Positions 35,447-46,349 of a stretch of 64,000 nt of DNA are shown here, piece after piece (position 1 is the stretch's first letter; every line of letters begins with the position of its first letter). The stretch covers positions 439,674 to 503,673 of the forward strand of contig NZ_HE610717.1 in NCBI RefSeq assembly GCF_000321025.1. Direction: 5' to 3'. The notes below the pieces were generated by a model that worked only from the letters and a program-made list of their open reading frames with translations, did no database searches and was not told the origin of the DNA. Origin of the DNA: Peptoniphilus senegalensis JC140. GTDB lineage: Bacteria; Bacillota; Clostridia; Tissierellales; Peptoniphilaceae. Position numbers and translations under genes: made by a program.

Positions 35447-36778
35447 ATGGCTATTACAAAAATACACCCAATAAAATCGACTCTTAATCTTGCTATCGAC
35501 TACATTGTAAATGGAGATAAAACAGACGAGCAGCTTTTAGTAAGCACTCATAAATGCCACGAATCAACTGCTCACACTCAGTTTTTAAGGACACGAAATA
35601 ACGCAGGAACAAAAGGAACCGTTCTTGCAAGACATCTCATTCAATCCTTTTTACCGGGAGAAACAAGTCCTGAATTAGCACACCAAATAGGTATGGAGCT
35701 GTGTAAAAAGATACTCAAAGATGAGTATGAATTTGTCTTATCTACTCACATTGATAAGGGACATATTCACAACCATATTATCTTTAATAATGTAAACATG
35801 GTAACAGGCAGGTGCTACCAGTCTAATAAGAAAAGCTATCATAAAATCAGGTATCATAGTGATAAGTTATGCAAAGAAAATAGCCTATCTGTCATTGACG
35901 AGTTTTACGAAAGCTATAAGAAAAAATATAAGATTAACGGTAAATCTTGGTATGAAAACGAACAGGCAAAACATGGCACTTCTTGGAAAAGCAGGCTTCA
36001 ATTTGACATTGACAGAATGATAAAACAGTCAAAGGACTGGGACGAATTTCTAAAGAAAATGGCTGATCTTGGCTATGAAATTAAGTATGGCAAGCACATC
36101 GCTTTTAAACCAAAAGATAAGGCGAGATTTACAAGGGCTAAAACAATCGGAGAAGATTATACCGAAGAAAGATTAAAAGAACGTATTGCAGAAAGAGAGT
36201 TTATCAAGACTCCCGCCGTCAAAAAACGCATCGGCAATGTTATTGACATGAACACAAATGTTAGAGTAAAAGAAAGCAAAGGCTATGAATATTGGGCAAC
36301 CAAACATAACCTTAATACAATGGCTGAGTCTGTTATTTATATCAGAGAACATGGCATTAAATCCGTTAAACAGCTTGACGAGTATATTCAAAAAGCAGCC
36401 GATGAAAGGCAAAATATACAAGAGAAAATCAAGGCTATTGATAAGGAAATGCAGAAGCTTTCCACCACTATGGAGCAAGTTCATACCGTTAAAAAATATA
36501 GAGCGTGCTACAAGGAATATACTGCTAATCCGTCTGACAAGGCATTTTTTGAAGAGTACAAAGCTCAGATTACCCTATATGAAAAAGCTCTCTCAGAGCT
36601 TAAAAAATCCTATTCCAAGCTCCCAAATTCAAAGGATATTTTAGCTGAGCTTGATAAATTACAAGAAAAAAAGAACACCCTTATGCAAGAGTATTCTTAT
36701 TCAAAATCCACTATGGACGAGCTTTATAAGATACGAAAAAATTACGGAATTTATATGGGTAAGGAGATGGAGAGATAA
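35447..36778 (+). CDS. MobP-type relaxase of ICE B
   Basis: The product is 443 residues. The N-terminus MAITKIHPIKSTLNLAIDYI holds the presumed catalytic Tyr. Metal-binding motif GHIHNHIIFNNVN is near residue 106. The C-terminal half is coiled coil. It is the family of Tn1549 relaxases, nicking oriT and leading the strand through VirD4. GGTGAATAATAATGG gives the start. Confidence 0.92.
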   Translation: MAITKIHPIKSTLNLAIDYIVNGDKTDEQLLVSTHKCHESTAHTQFLRTRNNAGTKGTVLARHLIQSFLPGETSPELAHQIGMELCKKILKDEYEFVLSTHIDKGHIHNHIIFNNVNMVTGRCYQSNKKSYHKIRYHSDKLCKENSLSVIDEFYESYKKKYKINGKSWYENEQAKHGTSWKSRLQFDIDRMIKQSKDWDEFLKKMADLGYEIKYGKHIAFKPKDKARFTRAKTIGEDYTEERLKERIAEREFIKTPAVKKRIGNVIDMNTNVRVKESKGYEYWATKHNLNTMAESVIYIREHGIKSVKQLDEYIQKAADERQNIQEKIKAIDKEMQKLSTTMEQVHTVKKYRACYKEYTANPSDKAFFEEYKAQITLYEKALSELKKSYSKLPNSKDILAELDKLQEKKNTLMQEYSYSKSTMDELYKIRKNYGIYMGKEMER

Positions 36779-36812
36779 TCTTTATCTCCTTTTTTCGCAA
36801 ATAAAAAAAAGA

Positions 36813-36840
36813 GTCGGTGCAGTCCCAAGACCACACCGAC
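36813..36840 (-). terminator. Terminator between the convergent relaxase and SSB-like genes
   Basis: GTCGGTG and CACCGAC form a stem. On the minus strand it is followed by CTCTTTTTTTT. It stops the minus-strand transfer transcript after the SSB-like gene and may hinder plus-strand readthrough. Confidence 0.78.
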
Positions 36841-36847
36841 CATAAGT

Positions 36848-37507
36848 TTATCTCTCAGCTTCTTTTGATGTTTCTTTCTTTTCTTTAGGCTTTTCCTTAT
36901 CTTCAGCCTGATATTTTTTGATAGCTCCAAGCACAGATTCTTTCTTTTCATCTCGACCTTTCATCTGTTCCTTTGCCTTTAATAGTTTGGAAGAAAGTAT
37001 TCTGATATTGCTATGCTCCTTGCCGTTATCATCAATGGATGTTCTGATTTGTCCAAAGAGCTTAACAAAATCTCCCTGCTTAAACTCCTTTGGAATATCA
37101 CTCTTTTCTCCATAAGCGGAGCAATTATGATATACCTTATGCCCCTCATCGTCTTTGGATACTACGGAGAAGTTCGCCACCTTAAAGGCTTCTCCGTTCT
37201 TATTTTCCCTTTCTACTATATCTACCTCTCCGACAATATTTCCTACAACATTGATAAGATTATCCTTTTCTTCCTTAACATAAGGCAGGTCTTTTATCTG
37301 CCCCTGTTCCCTTAAATCCTCAATCATATAGTCAAATTCCTCATGTAGCAAATTAACGGTGTCATTGTCCATATAAGCGTCATATAGCTTGTCCAAAGCA
37401 CTTTCATCATTGATGCCTTTTTCCATGCTTATAATCGCCTTAACAAAGTCCTTGTGATTATCATTTACCATATCTTCTATCTGATTTCTCATTGTTTTGT
37501 AATCCAT
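36848..37507 (-). CDS. SSB-like protein with an extra helical N-terminal domain
   Basis: Start at ATG after AAAGGAG; 219 residues. Residues 1-90 are helical and acidic (DYKTMRNQIEDMVNDNHKDF). An OB-fold follows (VGNIVGEVDIVER, FKVANFSVVSKDDEG, YHNCSAYGEKSDIPKEFKQGDFVKLFGQI) as in the SSB at 57888. The tail SVLGAIKKYQ is close to the tail of the megaprotein encoded next upstream. It probably covers the transferred single strand. Confidence 0.75.
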   Translation of the reverse strand: MDYKTMRNQIEDMVNDNHKDFVKAIISMEKGINDESALDKLYDAYMDNDTVNLLHEEFDYMIEDLREQGQIKDLPYVKEEKDNLINVVGNIVGEVDIVERENKNGEAFKVANFSVVSKDDEGHKVYHNCSAYGEKSDIPKEFKQGDFVKLFGQIRTSIDDNGKEHSNIRILSSKLLKAKEQMKGRDEKKESVLGAIKKYQAEDKEKPKEKKETSKEAER

Positions 37508-37530
37508 GTTTTTATCTCCTTTCATGGCAA

Positions 37531-37550
37531 AAGGGAGGTTTCCCTCCCTT
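37531..37550 (-). terminator. Short hairpin at the megaprotein stop
   Basis: AAGGGAGG pairs with CCTCCCTT, overlapping the stop codon, with TTTT after it on the minus strand. It is probably a weak terminator, allowing part of transcription into the SSB-like gene. Confidence 0.5.
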
Positions 37551-40500
37551 ATCGTACATATTCCTGTTCTTTTGCAGTTTGTTTTTCTTCTGTTTTACTT
37601 TCTTCCTGATAGGCTCTAATTTGTCCTAAAATAGACGGCTTATCCTCTGTTTTCTGTGTTGCTTCCTCTTTGGTATGCAGATTATCTTCAACATCATAGG
37701 TTGACTCAAAATAATCGCTGTCCTTAAAGTCATTGTCATATCTGTCAGCAATTCCATCATTATCAAGGTCTTTAGAAAGTGGATCATAGAAGTTACCTTC
37801 ATCATCAATTTCAAGTCCAAGTGCCACCCTTAAATCTTCCGAATCGACATAGACCAAATCACTAAAAGAAGACAGCTCAATCTCATTTTTCATATTTCGT
37901 AGAGCTTCGTTTTCTCCTTTGTTTTCATAATCAAAACTCTCCGTTTTAATCGGTATATCTTCAATATACTGTGTCCATGTCTTATCCTCTAAGTTAAGCT
38001 CATATTGGATGCCGTGTCTTTCGTCAGGTGTATTGGTATAGGCGATGCCGATATGCTTTAAGTCAGGATATAGAGTATCAAACTCATCATAACTATGGTT
38101 TTCTTCATATTCTCTGTTGCAAAAGTCTATGATAGCTCTTTTTACATCTTCCACAAGAGGATTGTCATTTCTCTTTTCTTCCACTTCTCCCATATCAAGG
38201 AGCTTATTTAACTCAGCAAGCCTTAGTATCTTAGACTTTAATTCTTCCGCTTTTTCAAATGGCTTTTTTAATTCTTCTTTAGCATTTTCCAGTTGTTCCT
38301 TTGTGCTGAAGAGCTTTTCTTCAAGCCTCTTTAATTTCTCAGGCATTTTCTCAAGAACATTATCAAGCCTTGTAATATTACCGTCCGCACTCGTTCCAAG
38401 CTCTCCTGAATGCTTTGCAGCACCGTTTAAGCTGAAGTTATGCTCATTGGTGAAGAAGTTGTAACTTACCTCTAAATCCATGTTTCTATACTTGCCGATA
38501 ACTTTGCTTTCATTGATCTTTACTTTAGAAATAGCTTCAAGCAGCTTTTCTCCGGCTAATTTCTTATCCGTAATTTTCTCACCTAAAATGGTAATGGAAG
38601 TAAACTTTTCCTCTCCTTCTGCTTTAGGTTCAACTTCTGATATATCTCTCTTGACAGCTTCTATGAGTTTTTCCGTTCTTGAAATTTCTTCCGGATAGTT
38701 TTTAGCAACCTTATCCTCTAATCTGTAACGGTTGGACTTGTGGTTTGCTTCAAGCATTTTAAGTTTTGTAACCTCATTATCCAAATCCATCTTTTCCTTA
38801 ATCTTCGGATCACCTGTAGCAAGGGCTTTAATCTCTGCATAGTTTAAGCTGCTTTCGTCCACATCTTCCGCCACTCTTACAGGTGTTTTACTTGTCATAA
38901 TCTGAGAAATGAACTTCTGTTTATTCTCGATGGTCTGCCAAAGGTACGCATCAAAGGTATTCTCCGTTACATATCTGTATATGCTGACTTCTTTGTTTTC
39001 ATTTCCCTGTCTTACAATTCTTCCGGCTCTCTGCTCAAGGTCGGCAGGACGCCATGGGACGTCTAAATCATGAAGTGCAATCAGCTTGTTTTGCACATTC
39101 GTTCCGGCTCCCATTTTCTGTGTAGAACCCATTAAAACACGAATCTCACCTTTCCTTACCTTTGCAAAGAGTTCATCCTTTTGCTTATCGGAATTTGCTT
39201 CATGGATAAAGGCTATTTCTTCTTTCGGTATTCCCATTGCCACAAGTTTTTCTCTAATATCATCGTAAATATTAAACTCTCCATTTCCTTTTGGAGTTGA
39301 CATATCGGAGAAAAGAAGCTGTGTGGACTTATTTTCTTTTGTCTTATCCCAAATGGAAAAGACATTTTTCACGCACACATTGACCTTGCTGTCAGGATTG
39401 TCAGGAAGTAAAGGATTGATTAAACGCTGATCTAAGGCGAGTTTCTTACCGTCATTGGTAATCTTCAGCATATTATCTTCGTCAGGCTCTACTACCCTGT
39501 TTCTCACATCATCAGCTCTTTCCGATAAGCTCTTTAGGATTTCCTTTTGCTCCTCACTTGGCAAAGTTTTAATAACTTCATAGTGTGCTTCAGGTGTTGG
39601 AAGATTTAGCATATCTGCTGTCTGAATATCCGCAACTTCTTTAAACATAGACATTAGTTCAGGAAGGTTATAGAACTTGGAAAATCTTGTCTTTACTCTA
39701 TACCCTGTACCTTCAGGAGATAATTCAAATGCTGACTGCGTTTCACCAAAGGTAGAAGCCCAGCTATCAAAATGCTCCAAATTATTCTTTTTAAGGCTTT
39801 CATACTGAAGATAACGCTGCATAGTATAAAGCTCTGTCATCGAGTTACTGACAGGCGTTCCTGTGGCAAAGACAATACCTTTTCCACCTGTCATTTCATC
39901 CATGTATCTGCACTTCATAAACATATCGGAGGACTTAAAAGCTTCAGACTGCCCAATACCTGCTACATTTCTCATTTTTGTATAAAGGTAGAGATTTTTG
40001 TAATTATGTGCCTCGTCAATAAAGAGCTTATCTACACCTAATTCTTCAAAGGTAATGACATCGTCTTTTTTAAAATCATCGTTTAACTTTTCAAGCCTTG
40101 TTTCCAGCTTCTTTTTTGTTTTTTCAAGCTGCTTTACCGTAAAGTTCTGATTTCTGTCATGCTTATATTCCTCCACATAGTTTATAATTTCATCAATCTG
40201 ATCTTGGATATGCTTTTCCTGATATTCCTTACTCATCGGGATCTTTTCAAACTGTGTATGCCCGATTACAACGGCATCATACTCTCCTGTGGCAATTCTT
40301 CCGATAAATCTTTTTCTGTTTTTCGGCTCAAAGTCTTTCTTATCTGCAACCATAATGTTAGCTGACGGATATAGCTGCATAAACTCACGACCGATTTGAC
40401 CTGTTAAGTGATTGGGGACAACAAACAAGGACTTACTGCACATTCCAAGCCTTTTACTTTCCATCGCAGACGCCACCATTTCAAAGGTCTTACCACTACC

Positions 40501-43500
40501 TACCACATGGGCAAGCAAGGTATTTCCTCCATAAAGGCTTCTTGCTATGGCATTTCTTTGATGAGGTCTTAAATCAATTTCTGTGGTCATTCCCTCAAAG
40601 GAGAGCTTGCTTCCGTCATATTCTCTGTTGCGGATAGAGTTAAAACGCTCGTTATATATCTTTACAAGACGGTTTCTTCTTTCCTGATCGTTAAATATCC
40701 AGTTCTTAAATTCTTCTTTTAGAAGCTCCTGCTTTTGTCCTGCAAGAAGCGTTTCCTTTTTATTTAATACAGAAGTTTTCGAGCCGTCCGGATTTACAAT
40801 CTGATCAAATACCTTTGTTTCTTTTAAGTTCAATGCATCTTCAATCAGCTTATAGGCATTTACCCTTGAGGTGCCGTAGGTCATCTCTGCAAGGTCATTT
40901 CCTCTGTCCCTGCTCTTTCCTTCAACATTCCATTCACTTGTCAGATTTGAAAATTTAACCTTAATATCCCATTTGGCATATCCTGGAGTTTTCAGCGTTT
41001 CAAAGATGAATTTTTCAATATCCTTATTCGGTATCCAAGTAGCTCCGAGTCTTACATTGATTTCACTTGCTTCAAGTTCCTTTGGAAGAACTTTTGTAAG
41101 CTCTGCCTTTTGATATTCCAAACGGTTCATCTCATAACTTATCAACTCTTTTTCTTTGCCATCTTCCGCATAGCCAAGATGAGGTAACTCTCTTTCGGTT
41201 TGTCTTAACTTTGCAAGGTAGCTGTCTACAATAGCAATCTTATCTCTGATATTTCCGCTTAGATACTCATCCTTTGTTACATAGCCGTACTTATATGAAT
41301 TACTGCCGTTTGCACAGGCAAAAGGTAGATCTCCATCTTCAAGGTTAAAAGATAATGGTCTATAAAAGTTTTGCTCTTCTCTGATGTTTAGATAGATTTC
41401 CCCTCTAAGTTCTTCTATCAAAGTCGGTCTGTCTTTATCTGTAAGGCTTCCCATATACTCAAAATCCACATATCCTTTTTCTGATACCGATAAAACAAGA
41501 GCTTCAAGAGAAGTGTCTACATGGTCGATAACCTTCGCCTTTGTGATTGTTCGCTTGGAGAAAATATCTCCCTTTGCTTTGAAGTTTTCTTCTTCGTCAA
41601 GGATTTCAATGGAAGAAACAAGCGGGAAGTTGCTATCCTCTTTTAAGGCTCTGGTATTAGAAAGGTTATTGACATATCCATGCTTCTTAGAAAAGCTGTC
41701 ATAAATTTCATTTAGTTTTTCCTGAGCTTTCTTTACTTCATCATCTGAAAAATCTTCTTTCTGTTTGTAAATAACATCCTTTAAGGCAGCATTTAACTCA
41801 AGATAGTCCTTAATCTTTTCCTTGTTTTTATCCGTTACTTCTTTCTTTACAAATAGGGAGTTTTCTCTGTAATAAACATCATCATCAATAATGGTATATG
41901 AAAAGTTTTTAACATCATCTGTGGCAGGAATTGAGGTAATTTCATCATCAAGTAGCTCTATTTCTTCATAATTAGCATTTTTAGAGATTTCTTCGCTTGC
42001 TTTTGTCAGTAGCTCCTTTAAGTCTGTGTTTTCTTTTGGCAGGCAAGCTATTGTATTCCCAAATCTTCCGGATATTTCTTCCATAGAACCAAGCACCTGT
42101 TCAGGATGATCAACAAAGTATTTGTTATATAAAAGCCCGTTTTCATCTTCATCAAGGTGAATCCAGTCCTCATCCCTTTCTCTGATACTGTCCCTTTTCT
42201 TTAGGAAAATAATATCTGAGGTTACTTCTGTTCCTGCTATGCCCTTAAAGGTATCGTTCGGAAGTCTTATCGCCCCTAAAAACTCTGCTCTTGCTGCAAG
42301 GTAGCGTCTTACACTTTCGTCCTTTTTATCCATCGTTCCGCTTGATGTAATAAAGGCAATAACACCGCCATTTCTTACTTTATCAATGGACTTGGCAAAG
42401 AAATAATCATGGATAAGGAAGTTATTTTTGTTATACTCCCTGTCATTTACCTTGTATTCTCCAAAGGGTACATTGCCGATAATCGCATCAAAGAAGTTAT
42501 TTGAGAAAGAAGTTTCTTCAAGCCCCTTAATCTGTATATCACTTTCAGGGTATAAGAGTTTTCCAATTCGACCGCTTACTGAGTCAAGCTCTACACCATA
42601 AAACTTAGACTTGTTCATTTCATCAGGGATATTGCCTATAAAGTTCCCTATTCCCATACTTGGCTCTAAAATGTTTCCCTGTTTAAATCCCATATCCGAA
42701 AGCGTCTTATACACTCCGTCAATCACTGTTTTCGGTGTGTAAAAACTCGTTAAAGTAGATTCTCTTGCAGCTTCATATTCTGCCTGAGATAAGTTCTCTT
42801 TTAGAAAGCTCCTCGCTTCTTTCCACTGTCCGCCTTTTTCTTCATCGAATACATCAGCAAGTCCTCCCCAGCCTACATACCTTGCTAAAACTTCCTGAGC
42901 GGTAATATCTAAATCTCTCTCACCTCTTTCAATTCGATTTAACATCGAGATTGCTTCAAGGTTATTGTTTAATCTCTCACTTGGAGATAACTTGTCAGGT
43001 AGCGTTTCTTCTTTAATTTTGAAGTTATGAGCCTCAGCTTTCTTTATCTCAATTTCTTCAGTTGTCTTTTCAGGACTCTGATATGTCAGATTTTCAAATG
43101 TCCTCTCAAGGTCGCTTTCAAGACGATAAGGAATCACATCGGAGCCTGTTATCATACCGCCAAGATATTCTGTATTATCTTTAACTGTTACCGTCTTTAG
43201 GTTATTTCCCATATCATCAAAGCGTGTGATGGTATAGTCTTTAGCCTTGTATTTGACTTCATCTCCAACGATAAAGTTTGGTCTTTCAAGGCTTATATGC
43301 TTCAGAAGATCCTCATTATCTGTAAAGGCTACAATCGGAATTTGATGATTGCCTTGTCTTACAGGATCAAGCCACAAGTCAATTTTTCCTGTGATTTCAT
43401 TTTTAGAAATTTCTCTGATCTTGTACTCTTCATGATGAAAGTAGACGGTATCACCTGCTTTAACTGCAAAATCCTCTAAATGGTTTCCCTCTTTTTCATT

Positions 43501-46263
43501 AAGCTCTACTTCTTCTCTATCCTTTAGGTAATCAAATAAGGTAGCTTGAACTGCATCAGCCCTTCTAACTTCTTCTGTTTCTTCAGGTGCTTCAAGTTCT
43601 TCTTCAAAGCTAAGTTCTCCATTAAAGACATACTGAAACTCCTGCTCGTCCATCTGCTTTTTAAGTTCACTGTCTTTAAGCTCTCTAAAGGTCTTTGGGA
43701 AATCCTCTAAAATAAGCCTTTGTGCGTTTAGTTCTTCCAGCTCCTTAAGATTAAAATATCCCCATTCAGGCTCAATCCCAAGAACAAGTCCAAAGGCATC
43801 ACCGCTTTCCCTGTCATATTCCGTCATATACCAAGTCCAATTTGAACGGAAAGGAATGATATATGCAGCATGAACCTCTTTATCCGCTAAAGCTACATCC
43901 TCCTGTGCGTAAAGCTCCGGCACTCTTTCAAGCATTTCATCTGTCATTAAGTTTTCAGGATCATCTTTGGAATAATATTGTGGTTCTTTAATCTCTGACT
44001 TGTTTTCTGTTTCCTTTTCTTCAAGATAAAGATTTTTAGAAAACAACTCGTCGATATGCTTTGCAACACTTGTCCAAGTAAGAAACACATCATTACAATC
44101 ATTTTTCTGTAATTTAAGTCCCTTAGCATCGTGCCATTCATCACTTCCCATTGCTCCGGAAACAGCATGGGAATGTCCTCCAATTCCATATTCGTCTTTT
44201 AAGAAATTCGCTTTTTCCTGAAGCGTATGATTTTCTTTAAAAAACTTGGTGATTCGTTCTTTTCCTCTATCAACGCCACTTCCTCTTGAAAGGCTTTCAA
44301 GGACTTCATCTTCTGTAATAAAGGACTTTACCTTCGGAAGTTCTGCCAAATTGGTGCTATATTCCTTTCGTGGCAGCTCAAGCTCCTGTAATTTCTGATA
44401 AAGGCTATCTACCTTGTGATAGTGAAACCTTAGTACATTCCTATTTTCTTTGTATCCTTCTAAAAATCTGTCATATTCTCTGATTGTTTCTTTCAGATAC
44501 TCAGGATTTTTTAATGCTTCAGATAATCTTTTTGTTTCTTCCGGAAAGCCCCCGCCTCTTTCAAAAAGTTCAAAATATCCTTGCCCTTTTCCTTCTTCAC
44601 TTAAATCATGCGATAGATACCATAGAGATTCTGAAATCCGATTTCTTTCATAATCAAGAGCTTCTAAAAGCTCTACATTTGTAGCAAATTCCCCACTATT
44701 AAGAAGTTCGTTTATCCTCTTTGCAGCATCACTCCAACTTAAAACCTGCGTATCATCTTCTCTTGCCGATGTTCCGTAAGCTAAATGAATGCCTTTATCC
44801 GAATACCAGGAAGATACTTCTCTTTCATCAATGTAAAACCCGTTTCCGCCTTTAAAGGTATCTTTGAGGTATTCTCCCAATTCTTCATTACTTTTTCCTT
44901 TAGAAAACTCAGCAATAACAGGAAGTCTGCCGCCATCGTGATTTCCTCCGTTAATAAGGACGGTATCTATATCATTCTCAGTTAGCGGAATCGTAAGGCG
45001 TATCTGTCCATAGGAATTTTCTGGTAAAGAAAAAGAAGCATTTTCAGCTTCTCTTATCTCTGCCTCAGTATTTTCTTTTAGATTTCCACTACTTCCTTGA
45101 TGGTCATTTCTTTGAGAGCTGAAATCATCGCCCCATACTGCGGGTTGTTTTCGTCCTCTATCTTCCAAGCTGCCATCAGTTTCGGTTTCTCTGTTCTCAT
45201 AAATTCTATCGCCTGTTTCTGAATATCCATCAGGTGTCCTGTCAACTTCTTCTCCTTGTATAGATCTACTAACATCTCGAAGTGGCTCTGCTCCTCGCTC
45301 TGTGATAGATAATCCAGCCTCATCACTGCGTAAGTCGGATTCGGGAATTCTTTCATGAAGTCCGTCTCTTCCTCCAAGCTGTTTAGCGTATTCTCCCTGA
45401 TTTTCTCTATTATCTCGTCTGTACTCTCCATTTCGGAGAACTCGCTCGTTTTCATTTCTTCCCTGATCATCTCGTCGAAGTACATATTCTTCTACCTCCT
45501 CCAATTCTTCTTTAATCTTATTATATCCCGCTTCTTTTCCTCTTAAAACTTCTTTTTGAAGCTCAAGTTCTTTGCTTTTTTGAATGGTCGCATCAATAAT
45601 CTTTCCGCTAATATCCGATACGCTTTCACCAAGACTCATTAGAGATATGCTGTCAAGTCTTTGAAAATTCTCTCTTAAAAGCTCATAATCTATCGAATAA
45701 TCTAACTTAAATCTTGACGCTACCGCATAGCTTACCGAGTCCCTTACAAACTTTGTAAAGGATATTCTATCTTCATCCGCTACTCTAAGTTCATTCATTA
45801 AGGTATCTATTTTTTCATCACCATAGAGTCTGCTTAAAGAAAAGATGTTTTCAAGTGTGCTTTTACTTTCCTCATAGCCCTCGCTTTTAATCATTTCCTT
45901 TAACACATCTTGATGATTTTCTTTGTCAAACTTCCAAAGATTTACTTCGTTGACATCTCTGTTTCTTGAAACTGTCTGACCTATATCAAAAATATAGTCC
46001 ACTTTTTTGAATGTGCCATAGTTCTCTAAAATGGGGATACCTTTCTGTCCTCGCATTACTGTTCGATTAAAACGTTCCCTCCAGTAGTCAAACTTGGCAC
46101 AAGCTATTGCTTCAGGATTTTTATCATAGATACTTAATTGACTTCTAAAGTCATATCTTTGATTGTTTCCGACAACCTTTAAGAGCTTCAGATACTCTGC
46201 TTCACTATGAAGCACATCTTGTTTTATAAGCTCCAAAATGTTATGAAAATCATTTATTCGCAT
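37549..46263 (-). CDS. Giant DNA methylase/SNF2 helicase protein of the ICE
   Basis: ATG at 46263 after AAGGAGG gives 2904 residues. In order: an ArdC-like N-terminal part with [20 protein letters not shown]; a charged low-complexity stretch (about 260-395); two related modules near 450-520 and 675-745 (both with [13 protein letters not shown] or [13 protein letters not shown]); a DUF2958-like part near 780-855; a methylase core with [11 protein letters not shown] near 1200 and NVPF near 1260; SNF2 helicase motifs [11 protein letters not shown] near 1920 and FIDEAHN near 2080; helicase [10 protein letters not shown] and [10 protein letters not shown]; an EF-hand-like [15 protein letters not shown] near 2838. 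It is thought to protect or remodel the incoming DNA. Typical for Tn1549-type ICEs. Confidence 0.92.
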   Translation of the reverse strand: MRINDFHNILELIKQDVLHSEAEYLKLLKVVGNNQRYDFRSQLSIYDKNPEAIACAKFDYWRERFNRTVMRGQKGIPILENYGTFKKVDYIFDIGQTVSRNRDVNEVNLWKFDKENHQDVLKEMIKSEGYEESKSTLENIFSLSRLYGDEKIDTLMNELRVADEDRISFTKFVRDSVSYAVASRFKLDYSIDYELLRENFQRLDSISLMSLGESVSDISGKIIDATIQKSKELELQKEVLRGKEAGYNKIKEELEEVEEYVLRRDDQGRNENERVLRNGEYRRDNRENQGEYAKQLGGRDGLHERIPESDLRSDEAGLSITERGAEPLRDVSRSIQGEEVDRTPDGYSETGDRIYENRETETDGSLEDRGRKQPAVWGDDFSSQRNDHQGSSGNLKENTEAEIREAENASFSLPENSYGQIRLTIPLTENDIDTVLINGGNHDGGRLPVIAEFSKGKSNEELGEYLKDTFKGGNGFYIDEREVSSWYSDKGIHLAYGTSAREDDTQVLSWSDAAKRINELLNSGEFATNVELLEALDYERNRISESLWYLSHDLSEEGKGQGYFELFERGGGFPEETKRLSEALKNPEYLKETIREYDRFLEGYKENRNVLRFHYHKVDSLYQKLQELELPRKEYSTNLAELPKVKSFITEDEVLESLSRGSGVDRGKERITKFFKENHTLQEKANFLKDEYGIGGHSHAVSGAMGSDEWHDAKGLKLQKNDCNDVFLTWTSVAKHIDELFSKNLYLEEKETENKSEIKEPQYYSKDDPENLMTDEMLERVPELYAQEDVALADKEVHAAYIIPFRSNWTWYMTEYDRESGDAFGLVLGIEPEWGYFNLKELEELNAQRLILEDFPKTFRELKDSELKKQMDEQEFQYVFNGELSFEEELEAPEETEEVRRADAVQATLFDYLKDREEVELNEKEGNHLEDFAVKAGDTVYFHHEEYKIREISKNEITGKIDLWLDPVRQGNHQIPIVAFTDNEDLLKHISLERPNFIVGDEVKYKAKDYTITRFDDMGNNLKTVTVKDNTEYLGGMITGSDVIPYRLESDLERTFENLTYQSPEKTTEEIEIKKAEAHNFKIKEETLPDKLSPSERLNNNLEAISMLNRIERGERDLDITAQEVLARYVGWGGLADVFDEEKGGQWKEARSFLKENLSQAEYEAARESTLTSFYTPKTVIDGVYKTLSDMGFKQGNILEPSMGIGNFIGNIPDEMNKSKFYGVELDSVSGRIGKLLYPESDIQIKGLEETSFSNNFFDAIIGNVPFGEYKVNDREYNKNNFLIHDYFFAKSIDKVRNGGVIAFITSSGTMDKKDESVRRYLAARAEFLGAIRLPNDTFKGIAGTEVTSDIIFLKKRDSIRERDEDWIHLDEDENGLLYNKYFVDHPEQVLGSMEEISGRFGNTIACLPKENTDLKELLTKASEEISKNANYEEIELLDDEITSIPATDDVKNFSYTIIDDDVYYRENSLFVKKEVTDKNKEKIKDYLELNAALKDVIYKQKEDFSDDEVKKAQEKLNEIYDSFSKKHGYVNNLSNTRALKEDSNFPLVSSIEILDEEENFKAKGDIFSKRTITKAKVIDHVDTSLEALVLSVSEKGYVDFEYMGSLTDKDRPTLIEELRGEIYLNIREEQNFYRPLSFNLEDGDLPFACANGSNSYKYGYVTKDEYLSGNIRDKIAIVDSYLAKLRQTERELPHLGYAEDGKEKELISYEMNRLEYQKAELTKVLPKELEASEINVRLGATWIPNKDIEKFIFETLKTPGYAKWDIKVKFSNLTSEWNVEGKSRDRGNDLAEMTYGTSRVNAYKLIEDALNLKETKVFDQIVNPDGSKTSVLNKKETLLAGQKQELLKEEFKNWIFNDQERRNRLVKIYNERFNSIRNREYDGSKLSFEGMTTEIDLRPHQRNAIARSLYGGNTLLAHVVGSGKTFEMVASAMESKRLGMCSKSLFVVPNHLTGQIGREFMQLYPSANIMVADKKDFEPKNRKRFIGRIATGEYDAVVIGHTQFEKIPMSKEYQEKHIQDQIDEIINYVEEYKHDRNQNFTVKQLEKTKKKLETRLEKLNDDFKKDDVITFEELGVDKLFIDEAHNYKNLYLYTKMRNVAGIGQSEAFKSSDMFMKCRYMDEMTGGKGIVFATGTPVSNSMTELYTMQRYLQYESLKKNNLEHFDSWASTFGETQSAFELSPEGTGYRVKTRFSKFYNLPELMSMFKEVADIQTADMLNLPTPEAHYEVIKTLPSEEQKEILKSLSERADDVRNRVVEPDEDNMLKITNDGKKLALDQRLINPLLPDNPDSKVNVCVKNVFSIWDKTKENKSTQLLFSDMSTPKGNGEFNIYDDIREKLVAMGIPKEEIAFIHEANSDKQKDELFAKVRKGEIRVLMGSTQKMGAGTNVQNKLIALHDLDVPWRPADLEQRAGRIVRQGNENKEVSIYRYVTENTFDAYLWQTIENKQKFISQIMTSKTPVRVAEDVDESSLNYAEIKALATGDPKIKEKMDLDNEVTKLKMLEANHKSNRYRLEDKVAKNYPEEISRTEKLIEAVKRDISEVEPKAEGEEKFTSITILGEKITDKKLAGEKLLEAISKVKINESKVIGKYRNMDLEVSYNFFTNEHNFSLNGAAKHSGELGTSADGNITRLDNVLEKMPEKLKRLEEKLFSTKEQLENAKEELKKPFEKAEELKSKILRLAELNKLLDMGEVEEKRNDNPLVEDVKRAIIDFCNREYEENHSYDEFDTLYPDLKHIGIAYTNTPDERHGIQYELNLEDKTWTQYIEDIPIKTESFDYENKGENEALRNMKNEIELSSFSDLVYVDSEDLRVALGLEIDDEGNFYDPLSKDLDNDGIADRYDNDFKDSDYFESTYDVEDNLHTKEEATQKTEDKPSILGQIRAYQEESKTEEKQTAKEQEYVR
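45078..45485 (-). CDS. Embedded ORF in another frame of the megaprotein gene, possibly TnpV-like
   Basis: A 135-codon frame, shifted against the host gene, begins ATG ([16 protein letters not shown]) 8 bases after a GGAGGAGGT ribosome site at 45494-45502. It looks like a folded helical protein: [40 protein letters not shown] and [21 protein letters not shown]. The host frame in this stretch is low-complexity ([20 protein letters not shown]). The middle resembles the YL--H---L--GKL--L--ID pattern of TnpV proteins, but this is only a loose resemblance. Codon third positions favour the host frame as the older one. Confidence 0.6.
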   Translation of the reverse strand: MYFDEMIREEMKTSEFSEMESTDEIIEKIRENTLNSLEEETDFMKEFPNPTYAVMRLDYLSQSEEQSHFEMLVDLYKEKKLTGHLMDIQKQAIEFMRTEKPKLMAAWKIEDENNPQYGAMISALKEMTIKEVVEI

Positions 46264-46289
46264 TTTTACCTCCTTCGTTTTTCCAAACA

Positions 46290-46322
46290 AAAAAAGGCGG
46301 TTAGATTTTACTCTAATCACCT
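46290..46322 (-). terminator. Hairpin after the Schlafen/AlbA gene
   Basis: GGTGATTAGA pairs imperfectly with TCTAACCGCC and is followed by seven T on the minus strand. It isolates the inserted AbrB-Schlafen pair from the megaprotein gene. Confidence 0.7.
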
Positions 46323-46349
46323 TTTAATTCTGTGTATTGCAACTTAATT

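Noticed and set aside
37626-37820. Nested frame over the megaprotein tail
   Set aside because: It is a shifted reading of the acidic repeat, with Met- and Leu-rich sequence and no start signal.
43947-44189. Another nested frame in the megagene
   Set aside because: No ribosome site, and its sequence is Ile/Met/Lys-rich without protein-like pattern, unlike the frame at 45078-45485.
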